64,000 nt of DNA from Acinetobacter brisouii CIP 110357 (GTDB lineage: Bacteria; Pseudomonadota; Gammaproteobacteria; Pseudomonadales; Moraxellaceae), in the NCBI RefSeq assembly GCF_000488275.1, contig NZ_KI530764.1, forward strand, positions 39,990 through 103,989. Direction: 5' to 3'. Under the pieces are notes generated by a model, which worked only from the letters and a program-made list of their open reading frames with translations, ran no database searches and had not been told where the DNA came from. Each line of letters opens with the position of its first letter. The first letter of the stretch is position 1. The position numbers and the translations under genes are program-made. Below are positions 25,363 through 34,306 of this stretch, in pieces.

Positions 25363-26715
25363 ATGAACAAAGTCAATATTAATGACATTGTTGACAAGGC
25401 CAGCTTTACTGCTTTTCATTGGAAAGTTTTAATGTGGTGTTTATTGATTATTATCTTTGATGGATATGATCTGGTGATTTATGGTGTTGTACTTCCATTA
25501 TTGATGCAACAGTGGTCACTAACAACGGTTCAGGCAGGGTTACTCGCCAGTACAGCGTTATTTGGCATGATGTTTGGTGCCATGATTTTCGGAACCATTT
25601 CAGACAAATTAGGGCGTAAAAAAGCCATCCTAATTTGTGTATCTTTATTTAGCGGATTTACTTTTATTGGGTCTTTTGCCACAGGTCCAGCAGAATTTGC
25701 CGTTCTGCGCTTTATGGCTGGACTCGGTATTGGTGGTGTCATGCCAAATGTCGTGGCTCTCATGACCGAATATGCACCTAAAAGAATCCGCAGCACTTTA
25801 GTCGCGATTATGTTCAGTGGTTATGCGATTGGTGGCATGACATCGGCGCTGCTTGGTGCATGGCTAGTCAAAGATATGGGATGGCAAATCATGTTTTTGA
25901 TTGCAGGTATTCCACTTTTGCTACTTCCTTTGATCTGGAAATTTTTACCTGAATCTTTAGCTTTCCTCGTGAAATCTAATCGTGGCGATCAAGCTCAAAG
26001 TATTGTCAGAAAACTTGCTCCACAAGCAGAACTAACGGTCAATACACAGCTTGTACTTAATGAAAATACCATGACAGAAGCGCCTGTTCGCGCACTTTTT
26101 CAACAAGGGCGCACATTTAGCACATTTATGTTCTGGGTTGCATTCTTTATGTGTCTGTTAATGGTTTATGCATTAGGAAGTTGGTTACCAAAACTGATGT
26201 TACAAGCCGGCTATTCATTAGGTGCCAGTATGTTATTCCTCTTTTCTTTAAATATTGGAGGAATGGTGGGTGCGATTGGTGGTGGCGCGCTTGCAGATAA
26301 ATTCCATTTAAAACCAGTATTGACCACTATGTTTGTGATTGGTGCTGCTGCCTTGATTTTACTTGGATTTAATAGCCCTCAATTTGTTTTATACACGCTT
26401 ATTGCGATTGCGGGAGCTGCAACCATTGGTTCGCAAATCTTACTGTATACCTTTGTTGCACAGTTTTACCCAACTGCAGTTCGTTCAACAGGTATGGGAT
26501 GGGCATCTGGTATCGGACGGATTGGAGCCATTATCGGTCCAGTTTTAACAGGTGCATTACTTACATTTGAGTTGCCTCACCAAATGAACTTTATAGCAAT
26601 TGCCATCCCGGGTCTTATTGCTGCACTTGCCATCTTTTTGGTGAATTTAAAAGCTTCTGTTGCTGCCCAGTCAGCTCCTGATTTTTCCCTTAAATCATCT
26701 CTCACTGAGTCGTAA
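25363..26715 (+). CDS. AAHS family aromatic acid/H+ symporter, second copy
   Basis: A 450-residue, 12-helix MFS transporter. The AAHS signature FDGYDLVIYGVVLP is in helix 1 and GTISDKLGRKKA in the 2-3 loop; RIRSTLVAIMFSGYAIGG and the C-terminal STGMGWASGIGRIGAIIGP are also typical. It is well translated judging from the AGGAGGTG site. It sits just upstream of an OprD-like porin, so the two could move the same acid across outer and inner membranes. It is clearly diverged from the AAHS gene at 11606. Confidence 0.88.
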   Translation: MNKVNINDIVDKASFTAFHWKVLMWCLLIIIFDGYDLVIYGVVLPLLMQQWSLTTVQAGLLASTALFGMMFGAMIFGTISDKLGRKKAILICVSLFSGFTFIGSFATGPAEFAVLRFMAGLGIGGVMPNVVALMTEYAPKRIRSTLVAIMFSGYAIGGMTSALLGAWLVKDMGWQIMFLIAGIPLLLLPLIWKFLPESLAFLVKSNRGDQAQSIVRKLAPQAELTVNTQLVLNENTMTEAPVRALFQQGRTFSTFMFWVAFFMCLLMVYALGSWLPKLMLQAGYSLGASMLFLFSLNIGGMVGAIGGGALADKFHLKPVLTTMFVIGAAALILLGFNSPQFVLYTLIAIAGAATIGSQILLYTFVAQFYPTAVRSTGMGWASGIGRIGAIIGPVLTGALLTFELPHQMNFIAIAIPGLIAALAIFLVNLKASVAAQSAPDFSLKSSLTES

Positions 26716-26720
26716 AAATC

Positions 26721-26743
26721 GGTGCGCCTAGGACTGGCGCACC
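26721..26743 (+). terminator. GC-rich hairpin between transporter and porin
   Basis: GGTGCGCC (26721-26728) pairs perfectly with GGCGCACC (26736-26743), loop TAGGACT, five bases after the AAHS stop. It lacks a T-run and the porin start follows 17 bases on, so it is probably an attenuator or mRNA-stabilising element. Confidence 0.55.
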
Positions 26744-26760
26744 CTTATTGGAAACGGATT

Positions 26761-28032
26761 ATGCGCTTATTACCATGTTTTAAATCACACTATTTAGCTG
26801 CTTCAACCCTATTCTTTATCGGTGGAATATCAAGTTCTGTACTTTTCGCGGCAGATTCACTGGGGCAGCCAAACGACGATGAATGGAAATTCACCCTGAA
26901 AAATGCCTATATCAACCGTGACTTTGAAAACCCTGCCATCAAGGATGCCGGTAGCTGGTCTCAGTCGGCTTCTCTGTTCTACACTTCTAAAATGCGTGAT
27001 ACACCTTTAGAGATTGCGGATAAACCTTTGACTATCGGGGTCGATGCTTCAGTTCAATATGCAGTACGCTTAAGTAATGACAGACATGTTGCCGATACGG
27101 TATTGCCTTTTGACACACAGACAAAATCTCAAGCCTCTGACTATTTAAAACATGGCGCCACACTGAAACTCGGTTATGACAAAACCTTACTGAAAGTCGG
27201 TGAACTGTGGCTAGATTTGCCAGTGACCTCAATCGATTATAGCCGCCAGTTACTGACCTCCTACTGGGGCGAAAACCTGAAGTCACAAATCACGGACCGT
27301 TTTAATGTCGAAGTCGGACGGGTCGAAAAAGTTTCCCCACGCAACCAGGAAGGTTTTCACAAATTTGCATTTACCGCAAATGGCGTGACCAAATATTCCG
27401 ATGGCTTGAATTATATCGATTTACGCTATCAGTTTACGCCAACATTGAAAGGCGAATACTATTTTGGCAACATGGAAAATCTGTTTAACAAACACTATGT
27501 GGGCTTGGATCATAGCTGGAAACAACAGAATTTTACCTTAAACAGTAAGTTTAAGTATTTTTATGCCAAAAATGATGGCAATACCTTCAATATTGAAGTT
27601 CAAAATATTGGTTTGCTGGAAACCCTGAAAGTAAAAAATCATACCTTTGGTTTGGGCTATCAAGAGATTACAGGCAAATCAGCTTACCCGATTCCAGATG
27701 GATTCCTACCTGAAACCTATTTTATTAACTGGAATACGACAGGCTTCTTTAAGAAAGACGAAAGATCTTACCACTTTATTTATGGATATGATTTTAAAGA
27801 CTATGTACCAGGTTTAAATGCCATGGTGAAATATGTGTATGGTAATCACTTTAAAGCTACCAACGGTAGTAAAAACATGGAAAGTGAATCAGATATCATT
27901 GTGAACTATGCCTTCCAGCAACCTTATCTGAAGGGCTTGTCTTTGCAATATATTCGTATTGATTATGGTATTAAAACGGGTAATGATTTTGGTGAAGACC
28001 GTTTCTTTATCAATTATTCTAAGAAGTTTTAA
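26761..28032 (+). CDS. OprD family outer-membrane porin
   Basis: A 423-residue outer-membrane channel. A signal peptide spans about residues 1-30 (hydrophobic core AASTLFFIGGISSSVLF, cleavage before ADSLGQ). The mature start LKNAYINRDFENP, followed later by LKLGYDKTLLKVGELWLDLPV and a C-terminal aromatic residue (NYSKKF), fits OprD-type 18-strand porins, which pass basic amino acids or aromatic carboxylates. I use the ATG at 26761 preceded by GGAAACGG; a GTG 13 codons upstream would lie inside the hairpin. Co-location with the AAHS gene suggests an aromatic acid as cargo. Confidence 0.82.
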   Translation: MRLLPCFKSHYLAASTLFFIGGISSSVLFAADSLGQPNDDEWKFTLKNAYINRDFENPAIKDAGSWSQSASLFYTSKMRDTPLEIADKPLTIGVDASVQYAVRLSNDRHVADTVLPFDTQTKSQASDYLKHGATLKLGYDKTLLKVGELWLDLPVTSIDYSRQLLTSYWGENLKSQITDRFNVEVGRVEKVSPRNQEGFHKFAFTANGVTKYSDGLNYIDLRYQFTPTLKGEYYFGNMENLFNKHYVGLDHSWKQQNFTLNSKFKYFYAKNDGNTFNIEVQNIGLLETLKVKNHTFGLGYQEITGKSAYPIPDGFLPETYFINWNTTGFFKKDERSYHFIYGYDFKDYVPGLNAMVKYVYGNHFKATNGSKNMESESDIIVNYAFQQPYLKGLSLQYIRIDYGIKTGNDFGEDRFFINYSKKF

Positions 28033-28050
28033 TATTTGAATGATGTATAT

Positions 28051-28090
28051 ATTGAGGTGATTCAATTTAGGATTGCCTCAATATTTTTTA
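28051..28090 (+). terminator. terminator after the porin gene
   Basis: ATTGAGG (28051-28057) pairs with CCTCAAT (28076-28082), with a small inner CAAT/GATTG stem, followed by ATTTTTTA. A good intrinsic terminator 18 bases after the stop. Confidence 0.75.
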
Positions 28091-28542
28091 TAACAATAAT
28101 TTTTCCCATTCAAATTTAACTAAAAGCACGCCTTAGCCTGTATAGCCTCTAAAATTCTAGACACACATAACCTCTTTTGATGGACCTTTTCAGAATCTGA
28201 TACGGAATGCTGATCATTCGAACCATGCCTAGGTTTGAGATGGTATCTTGTATATTTATTTACAAGCATGTCAGACACTTGCAAAATGGGTTACTTTCAC
28301 AGTCTGGTTAAACAAGAAGTAGGGATTGTAAGCCCAATCACTACGGCTAAAGGCTTTATGATTTGAGTTTCCTCTAAATTTACGATCAGAATTTACCCAG
28401 TGAGTGTTATTTTTAACAGCAGCAATGTATAGATTAGCTCATCAATTGATTTATCATCTATAAATGAAACGCTACCAAAAATTGATTGTAAATTAAATAA
28501 TCTACATTAAGCTCAGGTTAGAATGGCTAATAGCGAGTTTTT
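28091..28542. other. intergenic spacer
   Basis: About 450 bases without an ORF of note. No RNA gene, repeat or operator was recognised; it must hold the promoter of the GAF-GGDEF gene. Confidence 0.5.
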
Positions 28543-29499
28543 ATGATATTTCCTCACGAAAATTTGAAGAATTTTAAAGATGCTGGTAAAAAAATTCTAG
28601 AGTATCTACATAACCATCTAGGTTTTAGCCTGTGGATGATTACCCGTACTGAAGGTAATGATTGGATTGTTCTTCAAACTGAAGATCATGGATATGGTGT
28701 AAAATCTGGGCAAGTTTTTAATTGGGATGATTCGTATTGTTCTCAAATGGTATTGGGGAACGGACCTCGTATAGCACCTGATTCAGAAGAAATTCCAGTA
28801 TATGCTAAAGCAGGAATTAATAAATTTGTTGATATTAAGGCCTATATAGGTCAACCTTTATTTAATGAAGATGGTTCTCTATTTGGAACATTATGTGCGA
28901 TTGATCCATCACCACAGCCTCAAAGTATAGAGGGTGCTAGTGATTTATTGGAATTATTTAGTTCATTGCTTAGTCGGATTTTACAGAATGAACTTAAAAT
29001 AAATGAACAAAAAAGAATTAGTGAAAAATTTCAGATGGATTCATTGACTGACCATTTAACTGGTATATTCAATCGTCGTGCTTGGGATAATCTTTTAGAT
29101 TTAGAAGAAAATCGTTGTAAAATTTATGGACATCCAACCACAATAATTATCATAGATTTAAATGATTTAAAATATGTAAATGATAAATTTGGTCATTCCG
29201 AAGGTGATCGAATCATTCAAAAAACTGCTCAAATTCTCAAAAAATCTGTGCGTTCTGGTGATTTAGTTGCCCGTTTAGGAGGAGACGAATTTGGTATTTT
29301 GAATATTGAAACTAATTTAGAAAATACTCAAAAACTAGCAAATCGGATTTTAGAATCTTTCCACAAAGTTGGAATTAATGCGGCGATTGGAATCGCAGTA
29401 CGTGAACCTGATAAGAGCCTTCAACAAACCTTAATTGAAGCTGACAAACAAATGTATAAAAACAAACTTAAAATTAAATCAGGATTTGTTGATAATTAA
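28543..29499 (+). CDS. GAF-GGDEF soluble diguanylate cyclase
   Basis: A 318-residue cytoplasmic diguanylate cyclase. Residues about 5-155 form a GAF domain (QPLFNEDGSLFGTLCAIDP is the typical strand-turn) and about 170-318 the GGDEF domain, starting DSLTDHLTGIFNRRAW. The active site GGDEF is at 246-250 and an RxxD inhibition site (RSGD) is five residues earlier. No membrane segments. The GAF ligand is unknown. It stands alone between the porin terminator and the dif-like site. Confidence 0.9.
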   Translation: MIFPHENLKNFKDAGKKILEYLHNHLGFSLWMITRTEGNDWIVLQTEDHGYGVKSGQVFNWDDSYCSQMVLGNGPRIAPDSEEIPVYAKAGINKFVDIKAYIGQPLFNEDGSLFGTLCAIDPSPQPQSIEGASDLLELFSSLLSRILQNELKINEQKRISEKFQMDSLTDHLTGIFNRRAWDNLLDLEENRCKIYGHPTTIIIIDLNDLKYVNDKFGHSEGDRIIQKTAQILKKSVRSGDLVARLGGDEFGILNIETNLENTQKLANRILESFHKVGINAAIGIAVREPDKSLQQTLIEADKQMYKNKLKIKSGFVDN

Positions 29500-29706
29500 T
29501 GTAATGAGTAAGTCAAGCAAGCTATTTTTTGATATTCATTTTTAAACTACTGATTTATATTAATTAAAAATCTTTGATTTTATTCACCGCCAGACATAGT
29601 GATCAGCATCTCAAGTTTTATCCAGCCCATGATGTTGATATGTATCATAGACCAGACATTTTTATTGGTGAGAATACAGACACTTTAAATGGTTTCTAAC
29701 ATTTTT

Positions 29707-29734
29707 ATTTCGCATAATATTGATTATGTTAAAT
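29707..29734 (+). other. dif/pdif-like XerC-XerD recombination site
   Basis: Left half ATTTCGCATAA (29707-29717), six-base centre TATTGA (29718-29723), right half TTATGTTAAAT (29724-29734). The halves match XerC and XerD binding sites of E. coli dif (right half identical to its XerD half) and of the pdif sites known from Acinetobacter plasmids, with the right 6-base spacing. It could be the chromosomal dif at the replication terminus or a pdif site of a mobile module. The switch in gene strand around it favours dif, but one window cannot settle it. Confidence 0.7.
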
Positions 29735-29771
29735 AGATAACACCTGAAATTTAGTTCATTAATACTGATAT
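29728..29771 (+). repeat. intergenic repeat R1
   Basis: 44 bases that match 35588-35631 at 38 positions, including an exact ATTTAGTTCATTAATA core. The match starts inside the XerD half of the dif-like site. Confidence 0.65.
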
Positions 29772-29903
29772 GTAGTAAATTTTATTCTTCTTTATATCAA
29801 GTTTTACATGATAAAATTTATGAGAACCTATAAGCAAAAATAGAAGTTATTGATGAATAGCTCTTCTTTAAAAAGCAAAGCATGGTTGAATAAGTCAGAG
29901 TAT

Positions 29904-29926
29904 GTTACTATTATTATAGTAGTTAC
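29904..29926. promoter_or_regulatory. probable HxlR operator before its own gene
   Basis: TACTAT (29906-29911) and ATAGTA (29916-29921) are perfect arms around TATT, embedded in GTTAC repeats, 22-44 bases before the HxlR start. The TAGTAGTTAC element (29917-29926) recurs in mirror form at 34179-34195, before the operon this regulator probably controls. Confidence 0.6.
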
Positions 29927-29947
29927 TTTTAAGTTTGTTAATTCCCT

Positions 29948-30388
29948 ATGACTACAAATATCAGTCTTGAAATCTGCCCAATTGCCAGAAGTTTGTCTGT
30001 TTTAGGTGATGCTTGGAGTATGCTGATATTACGAGATGCACATGCAGGTTTTACTCGATTTGACCAATTTCGTAAAAATTTAGGCATTGCTCCGACAATG
30101 TTAACTAGACGTTTGTCTGTTTTAGTTGATGAAGGATTACTTGAAAAAAGACAATATTCAGAACATCCTCCTCGTGAAGAATATGTATTAACTCAAGCTG
30201 GTCAGGATTTTCTCCCTGTATTATTTGTGATTGGTGCATGGGGGCGTAAATACAAACCTTATGAACATCCTGAAGAAATGGTAACGTTTCTTGATGCTGA
30301 AAATGGTACTGAAATTAAGCCTATTGTGATTGATCAAGTGACAGGAGCCGAAATTGGTACACGACCTATTCGCCAACGAGGTGAATAA
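29948..30388 (+). CDS. HxlR family regulator
   Basis: A 146-residue winged-helix regulator. The HxlR signature CPIARSLSVLGDAWSMLILRDA is at about 10-32 and FRKNLGIAPTMLTRRLSVLVDEGLLEK forms the recognition helix and wing. Such regulators often respond to electrophiles, aldehydes or redox stress. It converges with the Old Yellow Enzyme gene, whose operon starts at 34001, and both promoters carry TAGT-N-ACTA palindromes, so it probably regulates itself and that operon. Confidence 0.85.
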   Translation: MTTNISLEICPIARSLSVLGDAWSMLILRDAHAGFTRFDQFRKNLGIAPTMLTRRLSVLVDEGLLEKRQYSEHPPREEYVLTQAGQDFLPVLFVIGAWGRKYKPYEHPEEMVTFLDAENGTEIKPIVIDQVTGAEIGTRPIRQRGE

Positions 30389-30426
30389 AGCTAAAAAGTA
30401 CCCAGAATGAGTGCTTTTTTATAGCT
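30389..30426. terminator. bidirectional terminator
   Basis: AGCT plus AAAAAGTAC (30393-30401) pairs with GTGCTTTTT (30411-30419) and a distal AGCT, with T-runs on both strands. It serves the HxlR gene and the convergent Old Yellow Enzyme operon. Confidence 0.8.
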
Positions 30427-30438
30427 TCAACGAATGGT

Positions 30439-31692
30439 TTATGATTTTATCCGGGTACGCTGGGTCGCATATGTTCCCCAACCACTACGTAAAACAGACT
30501 TAATAAATGCCCATAAACCGTTTTCTTTAGGTTTTGGTGCTTTACCTTGAGCAATACTATTAAGCTGTTGAGTGTACCAAAGCACCTCCATAATCCCAAG
30601 ACGGTCGATTTTTTTAATTCCTGTTTTAATCGGTTGAACATTTTGTTTGCTATTGGTTCCTGCTAACAAATATTTGGGAGCATCAGGATCAATTGCCATA
30701 AGTCTTGCAATCCCGACTATATCAAATGCATTGGATTCCAGCGCTTGGTTCATACCTTCTACAGTTCTAAAACCACCTGTAACCATTAGTGGGGTTTTTA
30801 CATGGTTTCTCACTTTTTCTGCAAACTCAATAAAAAATGCTTCGCGTATAATCGTTGAAGGTTTTTGTGGCGCTTTAGCTACACCAGACTCATAAGTCCC
30901 ACCTGAAATTTCAATCAGATCAATCCCTGCGGCTGCTAACACTTTAATGACTTCTAATGAATCTTCTTCCGTAAACCCACCTTTTTGAAAATCTGCCGAG
31001 TTGAGCTTAATTGCGATTGGAAAATCTGTACCGACTTGTTTGCGAATCTCTTTATAAACTTCCATTAGAAATTTACGACGCTTTTCAGGTGTACCACCCC
31101 ACTCGTCCTTTCTTAAATTATGTAATGGAGATAAAAATTGATTAATCAAATATCCATGTGCAGCATGGATTTCAACACCACTAAATCCTGCCTTTTTACA
31201 TATTGCAGCACTATGACCAAAGCGTTGAATAATCTCTATGATTTCATCATGAGTCGCTTCATCTGGGGTTGCAAATAAAGATTGCATTTCAGCCCCAAAT
31301 GGCACAGCCGATGCAGAAATATTACGGATATTTAAGCCTTTTGGTGATTGTTTCCCCGGATGGTTGAGTTGCGCCCACAATTGTGAACCTTGTTCGGTAA
31401 CACTTTTCGCCCATTTCTGTAAAACAGCGAAATCACGTTCATCTTCAACAACGACGTTCCCTGGCTCACCTAAGGCACGTCGGTCGATCATAATGTTACC
31501 CGTGATAATCATACCAATTCCAAATGCCGCCCAACGCTGGTATAGACGAACATGTTTTTCAGTTGGATTATTGGAATAGGTGGCTAAGGTTTCACTGGTT
31601 GCTGCTTTGGCCAAACGATTTGGAATCACCACACCATTCGGTAACGTTAAAGACTGATTGAGGAGATTCGTTTTTAATTGCAAATGAGTCAT
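30439..31692 (-). CDS. NADH:flavin oxidoreductase, Old Yellow Enzyme family
   Basis: A 417-residue FMN TIM-barrel enzyme that reduces activated C=C bonds (enones, nitro-olefins) with NAD(P)H. Seen: LPNGVVIPNRLAKAATSETLA at the FMN-binding start, WAQLNHPGKQSP, the GVEIHAAHGYLINQFLSP active-site segment, RKDEWGG and the C-terminal TGGFRT phosphate-binding loop. It is the last gene of a minus-strand operon with an SCP2-like protein and two alpha/beta hydrolases, nine bases from its upstream neighbour. The natural substrate is unknown. Confidence 0.88.
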   Translation of the reverse strand: MTHLQLKTNLLNQSLTLPNGVVIPNRLAKAATSETLATYSNNPTEKHVRLYQRWAAFGIGMIITGNIMIDRRALGEPGNVVVEDERDFAVLQKWAKSVTEQGSQLWAQLNHPGKQSPKGLNIRNISASAVPFGAEMQSLFATPDEATHDEIIEIIQRFGHSAAICKKAGFSGVEIHAAHGYLINQFLSPLHNLRKDEWGGTPEKRRKFLMEVYKEIRKQVGTDFPIAIKLNSADFQKGGFTEEDSLEVIKVLAAAGIDLIEISGGTYESGVAKAPQKPSTIIREAFFIEFAEKVRNHVKTPLMVTGGFRTVEGMNQALESNAFDIVGIARLMAIDPDAPKYLLAGTNSKQNVQPIKTGIKKIDRLGIMEVLWYTQQLNSIAQGKAPKPKENGLWAFIKSVLRSGWGTYATQRTRIKS

Positions 31693-31701
31693 GGGCTTCG
31701 C

Positions 31702-32088
31702 TCACACAGTGGAAGATGATTGAGAATGAGGTTGAATAAAGTCCACTAAACTTTGAAACCACATGACATCTAAAAAGTTTCCAGTAATCACGAGATCCTG
31801 TGTTCTAAGAGCAGTGAGAAACGTATTGACACTATCTTTAGCGGATAGCACAGCAAAACCTGTACTGCCATTCTTAAAAGTGAATGTAAAACTTGGGGAT
31901 TTGGTTCGTCCAGCATGAGACTTTATCTTACTATTTTTGACTTCAAAATAACGCCCTTCACCACCTGCCGTTTGGATTTGGAATGTGGCATTTTTATCTT
32001 TCACGTATGCAGCACATTTTGGATTGGTTTTCACAGCTCGTTGTAACAGCTTAGTCAACATCCACAGTAGTAATTTAAATTTCATCAT
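31702..32088 (-). CDS. SCP2-like sterol/lipid-binding domain protein
   Basis: A 128-residue small protein. After a short basic and hydrophobic N-terminus (MMKFKLLLWMLTKLLQ) it shows an SCP2-like pattern: FTFKNGSTGFAVLSAKDSVNTFLTALRT followed by LVITGNFLDVMWF. SCP2 domains bind lipids or hydrophobic acyl compounds. I set the start at the ATG at 32088; the frame is open back to a TTG at 32139, which would overlap the end of the hydrolase gene. It lies between the hydrolase and the Old Yellow Enzyme genes, so it may present a hydrophobic substrate to them. The family assignment is moderate. Confidence 0.65.
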   Translation of the reverse strand: MMKFKLLLWMLTKLLQRAVKTNPKCAAYVKDKNATFQIQTAGGEGRYFEVKNSKIKSHAGRTKSPSFTFTFKNGSTGFAVLSAKDSVNTFLTALRTQDLVITGNFLDVMWFQSLVDFIQPHSQSSSTV

Positions 32089-32139
32089 TTTAGTTCTCAG
32101 TTCATCAATATATAAAAACACTAAGGAAATTCTTATCAA

Positions 32140-33003
32140 TTACTCATCTAGAAACTGTATGGCATGCTTCACGAAGCGTTCTGGATACTGAAACTGTGCA
32201 CCATGTCCAGCATCGGGATAAATAAACAGCTGTGCATTTGGAATATTTAGTGCCATGTGATAGGCATTGATGGTCGGAATCATCACATCATCCACACCAT
32301 TAAGAATAAAAGTCGGCTGTTTAATCTCACGTAAATGTACAAATGGATTCTTTTCATCAAGCTTCGGTAAAAAGTGCATATTAGCTTCAATCTGGGCCTG
32401 CATCACATCGACTGAACTTGCTGGATCTTGATCTTTACGTTGATGGCGACGTTGCCAAAAATCACGACCTGCTTGAATTGCGGCTTTTGATCGACCAAAA
32501 AATAAAAACAGAAAATCCTCTTCAGAAGGCACAGCACTGGTGGCATGCTTCAAGACTAAAGCTGGTACATCTGGATCATCACCGCGTGGTTTTCCACCTC
32601 GTGGTCCTGTACCCAAAAGCATTAATTTTCTGACCAGTTCAGAATGACGACGAACTAAATCCTGTGCCTGAAATCCTCCTAAAGAGAAGCCTAGTAAATC
32701 AACTTGTTTCAAACCTAAAGCTCGAATCACTGCGGCAGCATCATCAGCCATATCTTCAATGCGAGTTCGTGGTTGCCCTGTAGATGAAGCGACACCACGA
32801 CCATTGAACAAAATGACTTCTCGACCAGCTGCTAATCCATCTGTAATGAATGGATCCCAATTGTCTAAACCACCACGGAAATGTTGAAGAAAAAATAAAG
32901 GTGGTTGCTCTGTATTTACATTACCCCATCGACGATAGGCAAAAGTTGCTCCATCTACTTCTATAAATTGTGTTTCAGCGGTTTGATGTGTAATCGCGGT
33001 CAT
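32140..33003 (-). CDS. alpha/beta hydrolase, cytoplasmic
   Basis: A 287-residue alpha/beta-hydrolase. The oxyanion region FLQHFRGGLDNWDP, nucleophile Ser in GFSLGGFQ, acid in the GVDDVMIP loop and catalytic His in DAGHGAQ are all visible. No signal peptide. It is a paralog of the gene just upstream, which is exported. Family members include esterases, lactonases and haloperoxidase-like enzymes; the substrate is unknown. 41 bases separate it from the upstream gene. Confidence 0.82.
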   Translation of the reverse strand: MTAITHQTAETQFIEVDGATFAYRRWGNVNTEQPPLFFLQHFRGGLDNWDPFITDGLAAGREVILFNGRGVASSTGQPRTRIEDMADDAAAVIRALGLKQVDLLGFSLGGFQAQDLVRRHSELVRKLMLLGTGPRGGKPRGDDPDVPALVLKHATSAVPSEEDFLFLFFGRSKAAIQAGRDFWQRRHQRKDQDPASSVDVMQAQIEANMHFLPKLDEKNPFVHLREIKQPTFILNGVDDVMIPTINAYHMALNIPNAQLFIYPDAGHGAQFQYPERFVKHAIQFLDE

Positions 33004-33044
33004 CTTGATTGTCCTAATTTTTAAATATTTGGTTGGGTCTAATT

Positions 33045-34001
33045 TTATTTAGCTAAAAAAGTGAGCGATTGTTTGACGAAATCATCATGAAACTGAAAGA
33101 TTCCACCATGTCCTGCATCTGGATAAATGATGAGTGCGCTATTTGGAAGGCGTTTTGCCAAGTCGTAGGTATTCACTGTTGGAACCATACGATCATGATC
33201 ACCATTCGCCACCAATACTGGCTGTTGAATGATAGAAAGATCGGCTGGTTTCTTATTTCCCCATTTTTTTAATGCTTTAAGCTGGGCACGATATGCAGAA
33301 ATCGTTATTTCTTTATCGAGATTTTCAGTACGTTCATTTATACGTTGCACAAATTCTTTTGCAGCAGCTTTGCCATGCTCTGTACGAGTAAAAAATAAGT
33401 AAACTTTAGGGTCTTGACGAGTCGCCATACCACGAACTAAATCCCAATTTGAAACTCGACCCACTGTACTAATTCCAGTTCCGCCAGCAGGTCCAGTTCC
33501 CGATAAAATCACTTTTCGGATCAATTGTGGTTGTTTCAAAACAATCTCTTGCGAAATCATGCCACCCATTGAAAAACCGAATAAATCGACTTGTTTAAAC
33601 CCTTTCGCCTGAATAAAAGTAATCGCATCATCTGCCATTTGTTCAATGGACTTTGCTGGCTCACCAGTAGAAGCACCAACACCACGATTATCAAAAATAA
33701 CGACATGATGTTTCGCTGCAATACCATCAATGATTCGTGGATCCCAATTGTCTAAGACAGCAGCTAAATGATTTAAGAAGATCACAGGTGTACCGCCATT
33801 TTGCTGACCATACTCTCGGTATGCGAAGCTAACGCCATCAGCTGAAATAAATTGAGTTGGAACAGTTGTCCATTGATATTGTTTTTCCGCCATTACAATC
33901 GCTCCTGAATTCTGAGTCATAGCTGTATTTACATCGGCATAGATTGAACTAGATACAGTTAAAGCTATTGAAATCAGACTTTTTTTGAGTAAGCCACGCA
34001 T
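33045..34001 (-). CDS. alpha/beta hydrolase with signal peptide
   Basis: A 318-residue alpha/beta-hydrolase with an N-terminal signal (MRGLLKKSLISIALTVSSSIYA), so it probably acts in the periplasm. The hydrolase core starts near residue 50: FLNHLAAVLDNWDP, nucleophile in GFSMGGMI, acid in GDHDRMVP and His in DAGHGGIF. It is the first gene of the minus-strand operon. With the cytoplasmic paralog next door, the pair could hydrolyse the same ester or lactone on both sides of the inner membrane, or two related substrates. Confidence 0.82.
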   Translation of the reverse strand: MRGLLKKSLISIALTVSSSIYADVNTAMTQNSGAIVMAEKQYQWTTVPTQFISADGVSFAYREYGQQNGGTPVIFLNHLAAVLDNWDPRIIDGIAAKHHVVIFDNRGVGASTGEPAKSIEQMADDAITFIQAKGFKQVDLFGFSMGGMISQEIVLKQPQLIRKVILSGTGPAGGTGISTVGRVSNWDLVRGMATRQDPKVYLFFTRTEHGKAAAKEFVQRINERTENLDKEITISAYRAQLKALKKWGNKKPADLSIIQQPVLVANGDHDRMVPTVNTYDLAKRLPNSALIIYPDAGHGGIFQFHDDFVKQSLTFLAK

Positions 34002-34164
34002 GATTAATTACCTAAAGTAAGATTAATATCTAAACCGCTACCCTAAGAATAAGAACCACATACTTTAAAAATCATTCATATGTTGAGCTGGTCTATGCAC
34101 TCTTCAATAGGAAAAATCATTGTCACTATCGAATTAATACTAACAATACTGGAATAATTTCAAA

Positions 34165-34195
34165 TAGTCACTATCTTTTTAGTAGTAACTACTAA
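34165..34195. promoter_or_regulatory. probable HxlR operators in the divergent promoter
   Basis: ATAGT-C-ACTAT (34165-34175) and TTAGTAGT-A-ACTACTAA (34179-34195) are two perfect palindromes four bases apart, sharing the TAGT-N-ACTA core. The same element stands before the HxlR gene at 29904-29926. Confidence 0.65.
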
Positions 34196-34306
34196 TTTTT
34201 TAGATTATGATAAAAAAATAAACATTGTTGATTACTCGAATACACTTTTAAGTTTTAACTAACTAAAGAGTCTGATATGCAACCTAGTCTGAAAATTTAA
34301 TGTAGA

